From NCBI RefSeq assembly GCF_900102225.1, contig NZ_FNBF01000016.1:1-44067 (forward strand): a stretch of 44,067 nucleotides of DNA. Reading direction: 5' to 3'. Each line of letters starts with the position of its first letter. Position 1 is the stretch's first letter. The notes under the pieces are model-generated. The model had not been told where the DNA came from and did no database searches. It was given only the letters and a program-made list of their open reading frames with translations. The DNA is from Eubacterium pyruvativorans. Lineage in GTDB: Bacteria > Bacillota > Clostridia > Peptostreptococcales > Anaerovoracaceae. The position numbers and the translations under genes are program-made. Positions 31,977 through 40,450 of this stretch are shown here, piece by piece.

Positions 31977-32994
31977 ACTGGAGTTTCCGATCATTCAGGG
32001 CGGTATGGGGGTGGGTGTGTCCCTGGGCGGCCTGGCCGGCGCCGTTGCGGCGGAAGGAGGCATGGGGGTTATCTCCACTGCGGATGTGGGTTTCCGGGAA
32101 CCGGATTTTGAAACAGATCCGGAGGCGGCCAATGAACGGGCGCTCACCCGGGAAATCCGGAAAGCCCGGAAGATCGCCGGCGGCCGGGGGATGATCGCTG
32201 TCAACGCCATGGTGGCCACGACGAATTTCGAAAGAATGGTACGGGCGGCGGTTTCCTCCGGTATCGACGCAGTGATTTCCGGTGCAGGTCTCCCGCTGAA
32301 TCTCCCGAAGTGTACGATGCTGAAGGATGTGCTGATCGCCCCGATCGTTTCCGGTGCCCGGGCCGCCCGCATGATCATGAAACACTGGCAGCGGCATTAT
32401 AACCGAAGGCCGGACTTCATTGTGGTGGAGGGCGTGCTGGCAGGCGGCCACCTGGGATACCGGGAGGAAGAGATCCGTAGCGGGAGTGCGCCGGACCTGG
32501 ACCGGGTTCTGAAGCAGGTGATCGAGGCCGTTTCCGGTATTCCCGTATTCGCCGCCGGAGGCATCTTCGACGGTTCGGATGTGAGGCGGGTGCTGGATCT
32601 GGGCGCCCGGGGCGTGCAGGCGGCCACCCGTTTCATCGCCACTCCCGAATGTGATGCTTCCGCAGGATTCAAGGAAGCCATCATCGCCGCCCGTCCGGAG
32701 GATGTTGTGATTCTGAAGAGCCCCGTGGGAATGCCCGGCCGGGCCCTTCGCTCACCCTTGACCCGGGCTTGGGCGGCGGGGAAACGGACACCCCCTTCCC
32801 GCTGCATCCGCTGCATCCACACCTGCGATCCGAAAACCACGCCTTACTGCATTACCGCTGCTCTGCGGGCTGCGTGGCGGGGGGACTGGGAACACGGGCT
32901 GTTCTTCTGCGGCGCCAATGTGGGGAAGGTGAACCGCATGGAGACGGTGCGGGAAGTGATGAATGATCTGAAGAAAGGCTGGTGTAAAGCATGA
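31960..32994 (+). CDS. NMO/FabK-family flavoprotein with C-terminal Cys cluster (FabX-like candidate)
   Basis: 344 residues, overlapping fabK by 17 bases and fabD by 4. It has the same FMN barrel as FabK (PIIQGGMGVGVSLGGLAGAV, VISGAGLPLNLP, GVLAGGHLGY with H164, FAAGGIFDGSDV) but differs clearly in sequence and length. Near the C-terminus four cysteines, C282, C285, C289 and C297 (C-x2-C-x3-C-x7-C), look like an Fe-S or zinc site. Helicobacter FabX, a member of this family with FMN and a 4Fe-4S cluster, oxidises and isomerises decanoyl-ACP to make unsaturated fatty acids. With no fabA, fabM or fabN here, this is the best local candidate for that step; a generic nitronate monooxygenase is the alternative. 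Confidence 0.75.
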   Translation: MKSLDKLEFPIIQGGMGVGVSLGGLAGAVAAEGGMGVISTADVGFREPDFETDPEAANERALTREIRKARKIAGGRGMIAVNAMVATTNFERMVRAAVSSGIDAVISGAGLPLNLPKCTMLKDVLIAPIVSGARAARMIMKHWQRHYNRRPDFIVVEGVLAGGHLGYREEEIRSGSAPDLDRVLKQVIEAVSGIPVFAAGGIFDGSDVRRVLDLGARGVQAATRFIATPECDASAGFKEAIIAARPEDVVILKSPVGMPGRALRSPLTRAWAAGKRTPPSRCIRCIHTCDPKTTPYCITAALRAAWRGDWEHGLFFCGANVGKVNRMETVREVMNDLKKGWCKA

Positions 32995-33959
32995 AAATCG
33001 GATTACTGTTCGCCGGACAGGGCAGCCAGCGGGCGGGCATGGGAGCGGACTTCTACGAGGAAATGCCGGCGTTCCGGGCGGTCTTCGACCTGCTGCCGGA
33101 GGACAAAAAACAACTGGCGTGGAACGGTCCGGAAGAGGCGCTGAGGGAAACTGAAAACACTCAGCCGATTATGACGGCCTTCGGTCTGGGGGTCTGGTCC
33201 TGTTTCCGGGAACAGGGCCTCCGGCCGGCCTGCGCCGCCGGTCTGAGTCTGGGAGAGTACTCGGCCCTGGGCGCATCCGGCGCTGTGGATGAGGATACCG
33301 CAATCCGGCTGGTGACCCGGAGGGGCCGGGAAATGGCGAAGGCGGCCAAGGGGATCCGCTGCGGCATGACCGCTGTGCTGGGTGCGGATCCGGAAACGGT
33401 GGAATCCTGCTGTGAAGAGGCTTCTGAGGAAAGTGCATTCGTTCAGATCGCCAATTACAACTGTCCCGGGCAGATTGTCATCGCCGGGGAGAGCGGGGCG
33501 GTGGACCGGGCGGCCGCCCTGGCGAAAGAGCGGGGGGCCCGCCGCTGCATGCCGCTTCCGGTCAGCGGCCCGTTTCATACGCAGTATATGAAGCCGGCCG
33601 GAGACGCGATGGCAGAAGTGCTGGGGAAGACTGTCTTTCAGGCGGAAGATTTCCCGGTGATTCATAATGTGACGGGACGGCCGGCGGAGGCCGGGGAAAC
33701 CATTCCGGAACTGCTGGTCCGGCAGGTGTCGGGCAGCGTCCGGTTCGAAGAAACTATCCGGTATATGCTGGCTCGGGGGGTGGACACTTTCCTGGAAATC
33801 GGACCGGGATGCGCACTGGCCGGATTCGTCCGGAAAATGGACCGGCGGGTGAAAACCTGCTCCGTGAGTACGGTGGAAGATTTCCGGGCGGCACTGGAAA
33901 GTCTGGGACTGTCCGGGAAGACCCCGGAGGGCCGGAGGGAAAAGGAGAAGGAAGAATGA
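32991..33959 (+). CDS. fabD: Malonyl-CoA:ACP transacylase
   Basis: 322 residues. The active serine S86 lies in GLSLGEYSALGASG and its partner H196 in VSGPFHTQYMKPA; QGSQRAGMG (10-18) is the oxyanion-loop motif. It moves malonyl from CoA to ACP. Start and stop both overlap neighbours by four bases (ATGA), so translation is coupled. The C-terminal 25 residues (KTPEGRREKEKEE) are highly charged. Confidence 0.95.
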   Translation: MKIGLLFAGQGSQRAGMGADFYEEMPAFRAVFDLLPEDKKQLAWNGPEEALRETENTQPIMTAFGLGVWSCFREQGLRPACAAGLSLGEYSALGASGAVDEDTAIRLVTRRGREMAKAAKGIRCGMTAVLGADPETVESCCEEASEESAFVQIANYNCPGQIVIAGESGAVDRAAALAKERGARRCMPLPVSGPFHTQYMKPAGDAMAEVLGKTVFQAEDFPVIHNVTGRPAEAGETIPELLVRQVSGSVRFEETIRYMLARGVDTFLEIGPGCALAGFVRKMDRRVKTCSVSTVEDFRAALESLGLSGKTPEGRREKEKEE

Positions 33960-34690
33960 CGGAAAGAACAGCAATTGTGACAGGCGGCAGCCGGGGAATC
34001 GGACGGGCGGTTTGCCGGAAACTGGCGGAACGTTCCATGAACATCGTGATGAACTATTCTGCCAACGCAGATGCGGCAGAAGAAGCGGCTGACGTCTGCC
34101 GGAGCCTGGGCGCCCGGGTGGTGACTGTTCAGGGAAGTGTGGCGGTTCCGGAAGACTGTGACCGGATTGTGCAGGAAGCGCTGGATGCTTTCGGACAGGT
34201 GGACGTACTGGTGAACAGTGCGGGAATCACCCGGGACAACCTGCTGCTCCGGATGTCTGAAGAAGATTTCGATCAGGTGATCGCCGTGAATCTCCGGGGC
34301 ACCTTCCGGATGATGAAGGCCGTCGCCCGGCCGATGATGCGGAAGCGGTACGGCAGAATCATCAATCTCTCCAGCATTGTGGGAGAGATGGGAAATGCCG
34401 GTCAGGTGAATTACGCTGCCAGCAAAGCGGGGGTGAACGGCATGACGAAGGCTTTTGCGAAAGAAATCGCCGGAAAGGGCATTACCGTGAATGCGGTCGC
34501 CCCGGGGTTCATTGATACCGATATGACCAGGGCACTCTCCCGGGAGGCGGCAGAAAGCCTGAAGGCCCGGATTCCCATGGGGCGGCTGGGAACCCCGGAG
34601 GATGTGGCGCATGTGATTTCCTTCCTGGCGTCGGAGGAAGCCGGCTACGTAACCGGTCAGGTGATCGGCGTGAACGGCGGGATGCTGTAG
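33956..34690 (+). CDS. fabG: 3-oxoacyl-ACP reductase
   Basis: 244 residues from ATG 33956, overlapping the fabD stop; a longer frame upstream is only fabD read out of phase. Short-chain dehydrogenase with NADPH loop TGGSRGIG (9-16), NSAG (87-90) and the catalytic S140, Y153 and K157 (NYAASKAG). It reduces 3-oxoacyl-ACP. AAGGAGAAGGA provides the ribosome site. Confidence 0.95.
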   Translation: MTERTAIVTGGSRGIGRAVCRKLAERSMNIVMNYSANADAAEEAADVCRSLGARVVTVQGSVAVPEDCDRIVQEALDAFGQVDVLVNSAGITRDNLLLRMSEEDFDQVIAVNLRGTFRMMKAVARPMMRKRYGRIINLSSIVGEMGNAGQVNYAASKAGVNGMTKAFAKEIAGKGITVNAVAPGFIDTDMTRALSREAAESLKARIPMGRLGTPEDVAHVISFLASEEAGYVTGQVIGVNGGML

Positions 34691-34727
34691 GATGCCCGGC
34701 GGAAGAAAGGCAGAGGAGGACGACAAC

Positions 34728-35975
34728 GTGGAAAAAAGAAGAGTCGTGGTGACCGGAATGGGAGGTCTGTCCCCCATCGGAAACACCGCAGAAGAGATGT
34801 GGGAAAATGCCCGGGCCGGGGTATGCGGCATCGACCGGATCCGGTCCTATGACCCGTCAGGACACCGGGTTCAGGTGGCGGGAGAGCTGAAACACTTCGA
34901 TCCGACAGACTACATGGACCGGATGACCGCCCGGCGGAATGCCCGGTTCACCCAGCTGGCAATGGTGGGAGCGGATGAGGCGGTGAAGCAGAGCGGCCTC
35001 CGGATGGAGAAGGAGGATCCGAGCCGCTGCGGCGTGAATGTATCCAGCGGCATCGGCGGTCTTCCCACCATTGAAGAAGAACATTACCGGGGCATGGAGA
35101 AGGGGTTCGACCGGGTTTCCCCGCTGTTCGTGCCCATGTCCATCGCCAATATGGCGGCGGGAACCATCGCCATCCGGTACGGGCTCCGGGGCAGCTGCAC
35201 CTGTGTTGTCACAGCCTGCGCTTCCGGCACGAATGCCATCGGGGAAGCGTTCCGCCAGATCCGGGACGGATATCAGGATGTCATGATCACCGGAGGCACG
35301 GAGAGCTGCATCTCCGAACTGGGGGTAGGCGGATTCACTGCCATGCGGGCCCTGTCCGTGAATCCGGATCCGAAGACGGCGTCCCGGCCGTTTGACCGGA
35401 ACCGGGACGGGTTCGTGATCGGAGAGGGTGCCGGTATTCTGGTGCTGGAGGAATACGGCCATGCCCTGCGGCGGGGGGCGCCGATTCTGGCGGAAGTGGC
35501 AGGCTACGGCGTCAGCTGTGATGCCCATCACATCACGGCGCCTCTGGAAGACGGAAGCGGTGCGGCATATTGTATGACTTCAGCGCTGGCGGATGCGGGG
35601 ATTTCCCCTTCGGAGGTGGGGTATATCAACGCCCACGGCACTTCCACGCCGATGAACGACCGGTGTGAGACGGCGGCTGTGAAGCGGGCCTTCGGACCGG
35701 CGGCGGATTCTCTGCTGATGTCCTCCACCAAGTCCATGACAGGACACCTGCTGGGGGCATCCGGGGGTGTGGAGGCGATTCTGACGGTGAACGCACTCCG
35801 GGATCAGTTCGCTCCTCCGACGGCCGGGTATCAGACGCCGGATCCGGACTGTGATCTGGATGTGGTGCCGAACACCGGGAAACCATTCCGGTCGGCCTGC
35901 GCCATGTCCAATTCCCTGGGCTTCGGCGGTCATAATGCATCGGTGATTTTCAGGAGGGCAGAATCATGGAACTAA
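34728..35975 (+). CDS. fabF: 3-oxoacyl-ACP synthase II
   Basis: 415 residues from GTG 34728, chosen because AGGAGG lies eight bases upstream and the protein then begins [11 protein letters not shown] like its relatives; ATG 34692 would add 12 residues. The condensing triad is C164 (TACASGTNA), H303 ([11 protein letters not shown]) and H340 ([11 protein letters not shown]). It elongates acyl-ACP with malonyl-ACP. There is no fabB, so FabF must do all elongation. Its end overlaps fabZ by ten bases. Confidence 0.96.
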   Translation: MEKRRVVVTGMGGLSPIGNTAEEMWENARAGVCGIDRIRSYDPSGHRVQVAGELKHFDPTDYMDRMTARRNARFTQLAMVGADEAVKQSGLRMEKEDPSRCGVNVSSGIGGLPTIEEEHYRGMEKGFDRVSPLFVPMSIANMAAGTIAIRYGLRGSCTCVVTACASGTNAIGEAFRQIRDGYQDVMITGGTESCISELGVGGFTAMRALSVNPDPKTASRPFDRNRDGFVIGEGAGILVLEEYGHALRRGAPILAEVAGYGVSCDAHHITAPLEDGSGAAYCMTSALADAGISPSEVGYINAHGTSTPMNDRCETAAVKRAFGPAADSLLMSSTKSMTGHLLGASGGVEAILTVNALRDQFAPPTAGYQTPDPDCDLDVVPNTGKPFRSACAMSNSLGFGGHNASVIFRRAESWN

Positions 35976-36397
35976 ATTCGAATCAGATACAGGAAATCCT
36001 TCCCCACCGTTATCCGTTCCTGCTGGTGGACCGGATCGTGGATATGGAGCCGGGGAAATGGGCCAGGGGCCGGAAATGCGTTTCGGCCAACGAAATGCAG
36101 TTTCTGGGTCATTTCCCGGGAATGCACATTATGCCCGGGGTTCTGATCCTGGAGGCCCTGGCCCAGACCGGGGCGGCGGCGCTGCTGTCCCAGGAGGAGA
36201 ATCGGGGAAAGATTGCCGTTTTCGGCGGCGTCCGGAACTGCCGTTTCCGCCGGCAGGTGGTTCCCGGAGACGTGCTGGACCTGTACTGCGAACTGACCGC
36301 CCTGCGGGGATCTGTGGGTTTCGGCAGCGCCGTGGCGAAGGTGGACGGGGAGATTGCGGCAAAGGGAGAAATCACTTTCGCGATCGCAGACCGGTGA
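35966..36397 (+). CDS. fabZ: 3-hydroxyacyl-ACP dehydratase
   Basis: 143 residues, hot-dog fold. [14 protein letters not shown] leads, H49 (GHFPG) and E63 ([11 protein letters not shown]) are the catalytic pair. FabZ dehydrates 3-hydroxyacyl-ACP but normally does not isomerise, so it does not explain unsaturated fatty acids. Last gene of the operon; no clear terminator follows before the next gene. Confidence 0.95.
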   Translation: MELNSNQIQEILPHRYPFLLVDRIVDMEPGKWARGRKCVSANEMQFLGHFPGMHIMPGVLILEALAQTGAAALLSQEENRGKIAVFGGVRNCRFRRQVVPGDVLDLYCELTALRGSVGFGSAVAKVDGEIAAKGEITFAIADR

Positions 36398-36471
36398 AAT
36401 TCCTTGCAATCCGTCTCTCCATACCGAATAATATGGATAACAGGTGAGGAGAGCGCCGGAGGAGGGGCAGA

Positions 36472-36954
36472 ATGAACAAGCAGGAAACGTATGACTATCT
36501 GGACCGGGCCGGAATCCGTTACGAAGTGACGGATCATCCCGCCGTATACAATATGGCGGAACTGGAGCAGGTTTCCCTGCCGTACCCGGACCGGGACGGA
36601 AAGAACCTGTTCGTGCGGGATGACAAGAAAAAGAATTTTTACCTGATCACTGTGGCAGGGGAGAAACGGGTGGACCTGAAGGAATTCCGGAAGGTCCACG
36701 GACTTCGTCCCCTGTCTTTTGCGTCTCCTGCGCAGCTGATGGAACGCATGGGCCTGGTCCCGGGGGCGGTGACTCCCCTGGGTCTTCTCCAGGACGAGGA
36801 CAAAAAAATAACGTTATATCTCGATCGCTTCTTCGCGGGAGGCCTGATCGGCGTACACCCGAATGACAACACCGCCACCATCTGGCTGGCGGCGGAAGAT
36901 CTGGTTCGGGTGATCGAGGATCACGGCAATCCTGTGGAGTGGATCGACATATAA
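36472..36954 (+). CDS. Stand-alone prolyl-tRNA editing domain protein (YbaK/PrdX type)
   Basis: 160 residues, the length of free-standing INS-like editing domains that hydrolyse mischarged Ala-tRNA(Pro) or a related aminoacyl-tRNA. Motifs: TDHPAVYNMAELE (about 20-32), KNLFVRDDKKKNFYLITVAGEKRVDLKEF (about 43-71, with the conserved K), PLSFASPAQLMERMGLVPGAVTPLGLL (about 79-105) and GVHPNDNTATIWL (about 131-143). GGAGGAGGGGC precedes ATG 36472. It follows fabZ by 74 bases on the same strand and is closed by a terminator. Confidence 0.88.
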   Translation: MNKQETYDYLDRAGIRYEVTDHPAVYNMAELEQVSLPYPDRDGKNLFVRDDKKKNFYLITVAGEKRVDLKEFRKVHGLRPLSFASPAQLMERMGLVPGAVTPLGLLQDEDKKITLYLDRFFAGGLIGVHPNDNTATIWLAAEDLVRVIEDHGNPVEWIDI

Positions 36955-36971
36955 CGGCGGACAGATAACAG

Positions 36972-37004
36972 AGCCGGAAGTCCCCGGCTGTTTTCCGTTA
37001 TTTT
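36972..37004 (+). terminator. Terminator after the prolyl-tRNA editing gene
   Basis: AGCCGG pairs with CCGGCT around AAGTCC, followed by GTTTTCCGTTATTTT. It probably also ends the fatty acid operon transcript. Confidence 0.6.
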
Positions 37005-37019
37005 CCCGGGACAGGGAGT

Positions 37020-37535
37020 CTACTGGATCTCAGTACTGTTCCGGCGCACGGCGAGAGGCGCTGCGGCGGATTTCCGGCGGAAGAAGAGCCGGAAGACGGC
37101 GCGGCCGATCGGGCCGGCGAAGCAGAGCTGCCAGCACAGCGCCATCGGGAAGTTGAACACGGCTGTCTGTACCCAGAGGGCCGGGAGCTGGGCACCGGCG
37201 TCCTGGAAGAGAACGGCTGCAATGAAACTCATGGACGGACACATCAGGCAGACGGTGATGGCACTGCGGATCAGAATGATGATCATCGGCGGCATTTCCG
37301 GAGTCACGGCGCGCATGGTCAGCGCCATGACCGGCTTACTCAGAACCAGCATTTCCAGAATCAGTGCGGCCGGCCACATGATCCGCAATTCACCGAAGGC
37401 CATCAGAAATACCTGATTGGACATTCCGCCCAGGTTCAGGGCAATGTTGTAGCATACCATGGCGTAGACCATCAGAAATGTCATGAGGATGCTGAAGAAG
37501 AGACCTTCCGTTTTCGTTCTCGGCATATTTTCCAT
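37020..37535 (-). CDS. DUF2798-family membrane protein
   Basis: 171 residues from ATG 37535 (AGGAGG nine bases upstream; a TTG at 37538 is adjacent). It begins with the family signature MPRTKxE followed by a first span containing MVYAMVCYN, and has four hydrophobic segments in two similar halves, each about 70 residues, consistent with a duplicated DUF2798 unit. A basic tail (RLFFRRKS) points to the cytoplasm. Function unknown. It is divergent from the acyltransferase gene; the 249-base gap holds a perfect palindrome CACTC-GG-GAGTG (37577-37588). Confidence 0.75.
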   Translation of the reverse strand: MENMPRTKTEGLFFSILMTFLMVYAMVCYNIALNLGGMSNQVFLMAFGELRIMWPAALILEMLVLSKPVMALTMRAVTPEMPPMIIILIRSAITVCLMCPSMSFIAAVLFQDAGAQLPALWVQTAVFNFPMALCWQLCFAGPIGRAVFRLFFRRKSAAAPLAVRRNSTEIQ

Positions 37536-37784
37536 CAAAAAAAACCTCCTTCGTGATTCGCTGTGTTGTTCGTTATCACTCGGGAGTGTGCGTTTCCAAT
37601 ATTACCAGCAGGACTGTTCAGTGCAATTGTTCACTATTGTAGCACGAAAAAACATCGGATGTAAGAACTTTTTTTCGGCAAAATCAGGATACAGGCCGAA
37701 GTGTATGCAGTACGGAATACAGGCGAAGAGGCACGCCGGACAGACGATCAGCGGGATCCGTTGTCCCCGGCCGGAGAGGAACAG

Positions 37785-39059
37785 ATGAAAGAATATCGTA
37801 AATGGGAAAAACTGGACAACTCTGCACTGCTCTTTCCGGCGATTGCCACAGAAACCATGACGAACACCTACCGGATCAGCTGTGTGCTGCGGGAGGAAGT
37901 CCGGCCGGAATTGCTGCAGCAGGCACTGGATCTGCTTCTGCCGAAATTTCCGGGCTTCGACGTGTGTCTCCGCACCGGCGTGTTCTGGTACTATCTGGAG
38001 AGAAATAATCATCCGGCGCCGCCGGTGAAGGAAGAAAATACCTATCCCTGCGGAGCGATTCACCCGTCCCGGAACCGGCACTACCTGTTCCGGGTGACCT
38101 ATTTCCGCTCCCGCATCAATCTGGAGGTATTCCATGTACTGGCGGACGGCACGGGGGCCATCGGCTTCCTGCGGGAACTGGTATACCAGTATCTCAGGCT
38201 CTCCCATCCCGGACTCCGGGAGAAACTGGGCGACGGCCTGGCGCCGGAAACCTCTCTGAACCGGGAAGACGACTTCGTGCGGAATTACCGGAGAAAACAC
38301 CAGAAGAATTACAAGATGGGCCGGGCCTTCCGGATCCGGGGCGAGCGGCTGCCGAAAAACGGAGTGGGCGTCACTATCGGATACATGCCGCTGGATCGAT
38401 TGAAGGAAATTGCCCGAACGCAGTACGGCCTGACAATTAACGAGTACCTGGTGGCGGCGTTCGTCTGGAGCACCTACCAGGAAAACGCCCGGAAAGTGAG
38501 TCGTAAGCACCCGATTCGGGTGGCTGTGCCGGTAAATCTCCGGCCCTTCTTCCGATCGATCACCACAAAGAATTTTTTTGTCGTCGTATCCGCCGAATTC
38601 GCCCCCGTCCGGGACGAGTACACCTTCCGGGACATCGCCCGGATCGTCCGGGAGGATCTGGCACGGCAGATCACAAAGGAAAACCTGGAAGCCGTCTTCT
38701 CCTACAATGTGTCCAACCAGGACATTGCGGCGGCCCGCTTCGTGCCTCTTCCGCTGAAGCGCCTGGCGATCCGGCTGGTATACAACAAGATTGCGCTGGC
38801 GAACACGGCGACCATCACGAACATCGGCCGCTTCGAGGTGGGAGAGGATTACCGGCCTTATATCAGCATGTTCAGCGGCCTGCTGCCGTTCTCCCGGGGG
38901 CAGGAAATCAAAGGCGTCATTTCCTCCTGCGGCGACACGCTGGCCCTAAGCTTCAGCAGCGCATTTTCGGAGCGGGTGATTCAGCGGGGCGTGTTCCGCC
39001 GGCTGGCGGCGGACGGCATTCCGGTGCGGGTGGAGACAAACGGCGTGTTCTATCAGTAG
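37785..39059 (+). CDS. Condensation-domain/alcohol acetyltransferase-like protein
   Basis: 424 residues from ATG 37785 behind AGAGGAAC; an upstream ATG at 37701 has no ribosome site. The two-lobed chloramphenicol-acetyltransferase-like fold is indicated by the HxxxD motif H117-VLA-D121-G and by the later RVAVPVNLRPFF and TNIGRFEV segments typical of this superfamily. Related proteins are annotated as alcohol acetyltransferases or lipid acyltransferases. The next gene encodes a zinc-ribbon membrane protein of the DUF6320 type, a pairing seen often in gut Bacillota, so the two may act together at the membrane. Confidence 0.78.
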   Translation: MKEYRKWEKLDNSALLFPAIATETMTNTYRISCVLREEVRPELLQQALDLLLPKFPGFDVCLRTGVFWYYLERNNHPAPPVKEENTYPCGAIHPSRNRHYLFRVTYFRSRINLEVFHVLADGTGAIGFLRELVYQYLRLSHPGLREKLGDGLAPETSLNREDDFVRNYRRKHQKNYKMGRAFRIRGERLPKNGVGVTIGYMPLDRLKEIARTQYGLTINEYLVAAFVWSTYQENARKVSRKHPIRVAVPVNLRPFFRSITTKNFFVVVSAEFAPVRDEYTFRDIARIVREDLARQITKENLEAVFSYNVSNQDIAAARFVPLPLKRLAIRLVYNKIALANTATITNIGRFEVGEDYRPYISMFSGLLPFSRGQEIKGVISSCGDTLALSFSSAFSERVIQRGVFRRLAADGIPVRVETNGVFYQ

Positions 39060-39065
39060 CGGCCC

Positions 39066-39146
39066 GGCCGATTATCCCGGCGGACAACCGGTATAGTCCG
39101 GCCGATTATCCCGGCGGACAACTGGTACAGTCCGGCCGATGGTACA
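39066..39146. repeat. 34-bp tandem repeat between acyltransferase and DUF6320 genes
   Basis: Two full units beginning GGCCGATTATCCCGGCGG at 39066 and 39100 differ at only two positions; a third begins at 39134 and is shortened to GGCCGATGGTACAG. It ends seven bases before the DUF6320 ribosome site. Confidence 0.88.
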
Positions 39147-39164
39147 GAAAGAAGGAGACAGGAT

Positions 39165-39866
39165 ATGAAACATTGCAGTCACTGCGGCGTGGATGTGATC
39201 GACGACAGCGAGTTCTGTCCGCTGTGCTTCCACGCACTGGAGCAGATTCCGGATCCGCCGGACTGGGATCCTTTCATCACACCGGAGTGGAACCAGGAGA
39301 GCCGAACCTTTCCTGTCGTTCGCCCGCACCCCGGGAAACTGGAACGGGCGTTCCGTTTCCTCCTGTTTTCTGCCATTCTGGGATCTGCCGTTTTCATCGG
39401 ACTGAACAGGATTCTTCTGCCCCGTATCCACTGGGGACTGGTGTTTAGCGGGATTCTGTTCTACGTGACGTGGTTCTTCTTCCTGTTCTCCCGGGATATG
39501 GGTTATCTGAAAAGAGTGATCGGCGGGACCGGCGGCGGAGTCCTTCTGATTGTCCTGGGCGACGCTGTTTCTGGCTTCCGGGGATGGTCCCTCGCCTTCG
39601 GCATCCCGATCGCTGTGATTCTTCTGGACGCTACGCTGGCTATGATGACGATAATCAACCGAAAACGATGGACCGGATACCTGATTGTGGAATTGATGAT
39701 GATTCCGGTGGGCACAGTGCCGCTGATTCTGGGTCTTCTGGGCATGGCGGCTTATCCGGCCCTGTCCGGCGCCGCATTTCTGGTTACCCTGCTGGTGTTC
39801 CTGGGCACCGTTCTCATCGGTGGTCCGGCGGCCCGGGCGGAGCTGCGCCGCCGCTTCCACTTATAG
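39165..39866 (+). CDS. DUF6320-type zinc-ribbon membrane protein
   Basis: 233 residues. The N-terminus is a zinc ribbon, C4-x2-C7 (HCSHCG) and C18-x2-C21 (FCPLCF), followed by a soluble linker and six hydrophobic spans (about 62-222). The layout matches proteins labelled DUF6320. AAGGAG lies upstream of ATG 39165. It follows the acyltransferase gene, separated only by a minisatellite, and probably forms an operon with it. Molecular role unknown. Confidence 0.75.
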   Translation: MKHCSHCGVDVIDDSEFCPLCFHALEQIPDPPDWDPFITPEWNQESRTFPVVRPHPGKLERAFRFLLFSAILGSAVFIGLNRILLPRIHWGLVFSGILFYVTWFFFLFSRDMGYLKRVIGGTGGGVLLIVLGDAVSGFRGWSLAFGIPIAVILLDATLAMMTIINRKRWTGYLIVELMMIPVGTVPLILGLLGMAAYPALSGAAFLVTLLVFLGTVLIGGPAARAELRRRFHL

Positions 39867-39928
39867 AGGTAGGCAGGCGGTCGGCGGAAAGCAGGTGGCC
39901 GGATGAAGTGGCAAAAAATGTAAGGTAA

Positions 39929-39990
39929 CAGGTGCGGCGGCAGGTGCGGCGGCAGACAGGCGTGGCGGCAGGTGCGACGGCAGGTGCGGA
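39929..39990. repeat. 12-bp half-site-like tandem repeat at the left border of copy C
   Basis: CAGGTGCGGCGG occurs twice at 39929-39952, then degenerate units (CAGACAGGCGTGGCGG, CAGGTGCGACGG) lead into the first true box CAGGTGCGGA at 39981. The repeat unit itself contains the GGTGCG box. Confidence 0.75.
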
Positions 39991-40436
39991 TTTGCCGAAA
40001 ACGGCCGATTCCGCACTCTCGCATTTCGATTTTCTTCCGCCCGGACCGGGTGCACGAAAAGAGCAGGTGCGATAATCGAAAAATCCTGATTATCGCACCT
40101 GCCCGGCAGCTATTCGGTTCTCGGAAATGGCGTTCAGAGACTGCTGGATGCGTATTTATAAGAGTTTAATTGTAAATATCCGGCCGAGGGCGCTGCGTCG
40201 CTTTTCAAAACGGTTGATGACTCTGGAGACCTGTTTATTTCCACTTGTGAGCAGCTGCTCACAGGTGCGGAAACGGAAGAAATGTTCCAATCCGCACCCT
40301 GTGACGCCGGGATCCATTAATTAATCAAGACAAATTTTGAATTTCGCACCCAGCCCAGCGTAAATCAGGTGCGAAATTGCCCCAAATGGCCGATTCCGCA
40401 CCTTATGCATGAAAATGAGGCGGAAATTGTATACAA
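39984..40436 (+). repeat. GTGCG-box element, copy C
   Basis: Box starts: 39984>, 40012<, 40067>, 40094<, 40265>, 40293<, 40345<, 40369>, 40397<, then TTGTATACAA at 40427. The second pair is a perfect 13-bp hairpin, AGGTGCGATAATC (40065-40077) with GATTATCGCACCT (40088-40100). The first pair encloses an inner perfect stem GCCG-AAAA-CGGC (39993-40004). No gene lies between 39867 and 40545. Confidence 0.87.
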
Positions 40437-40450
40437 TCGGCAGCCCGGGT

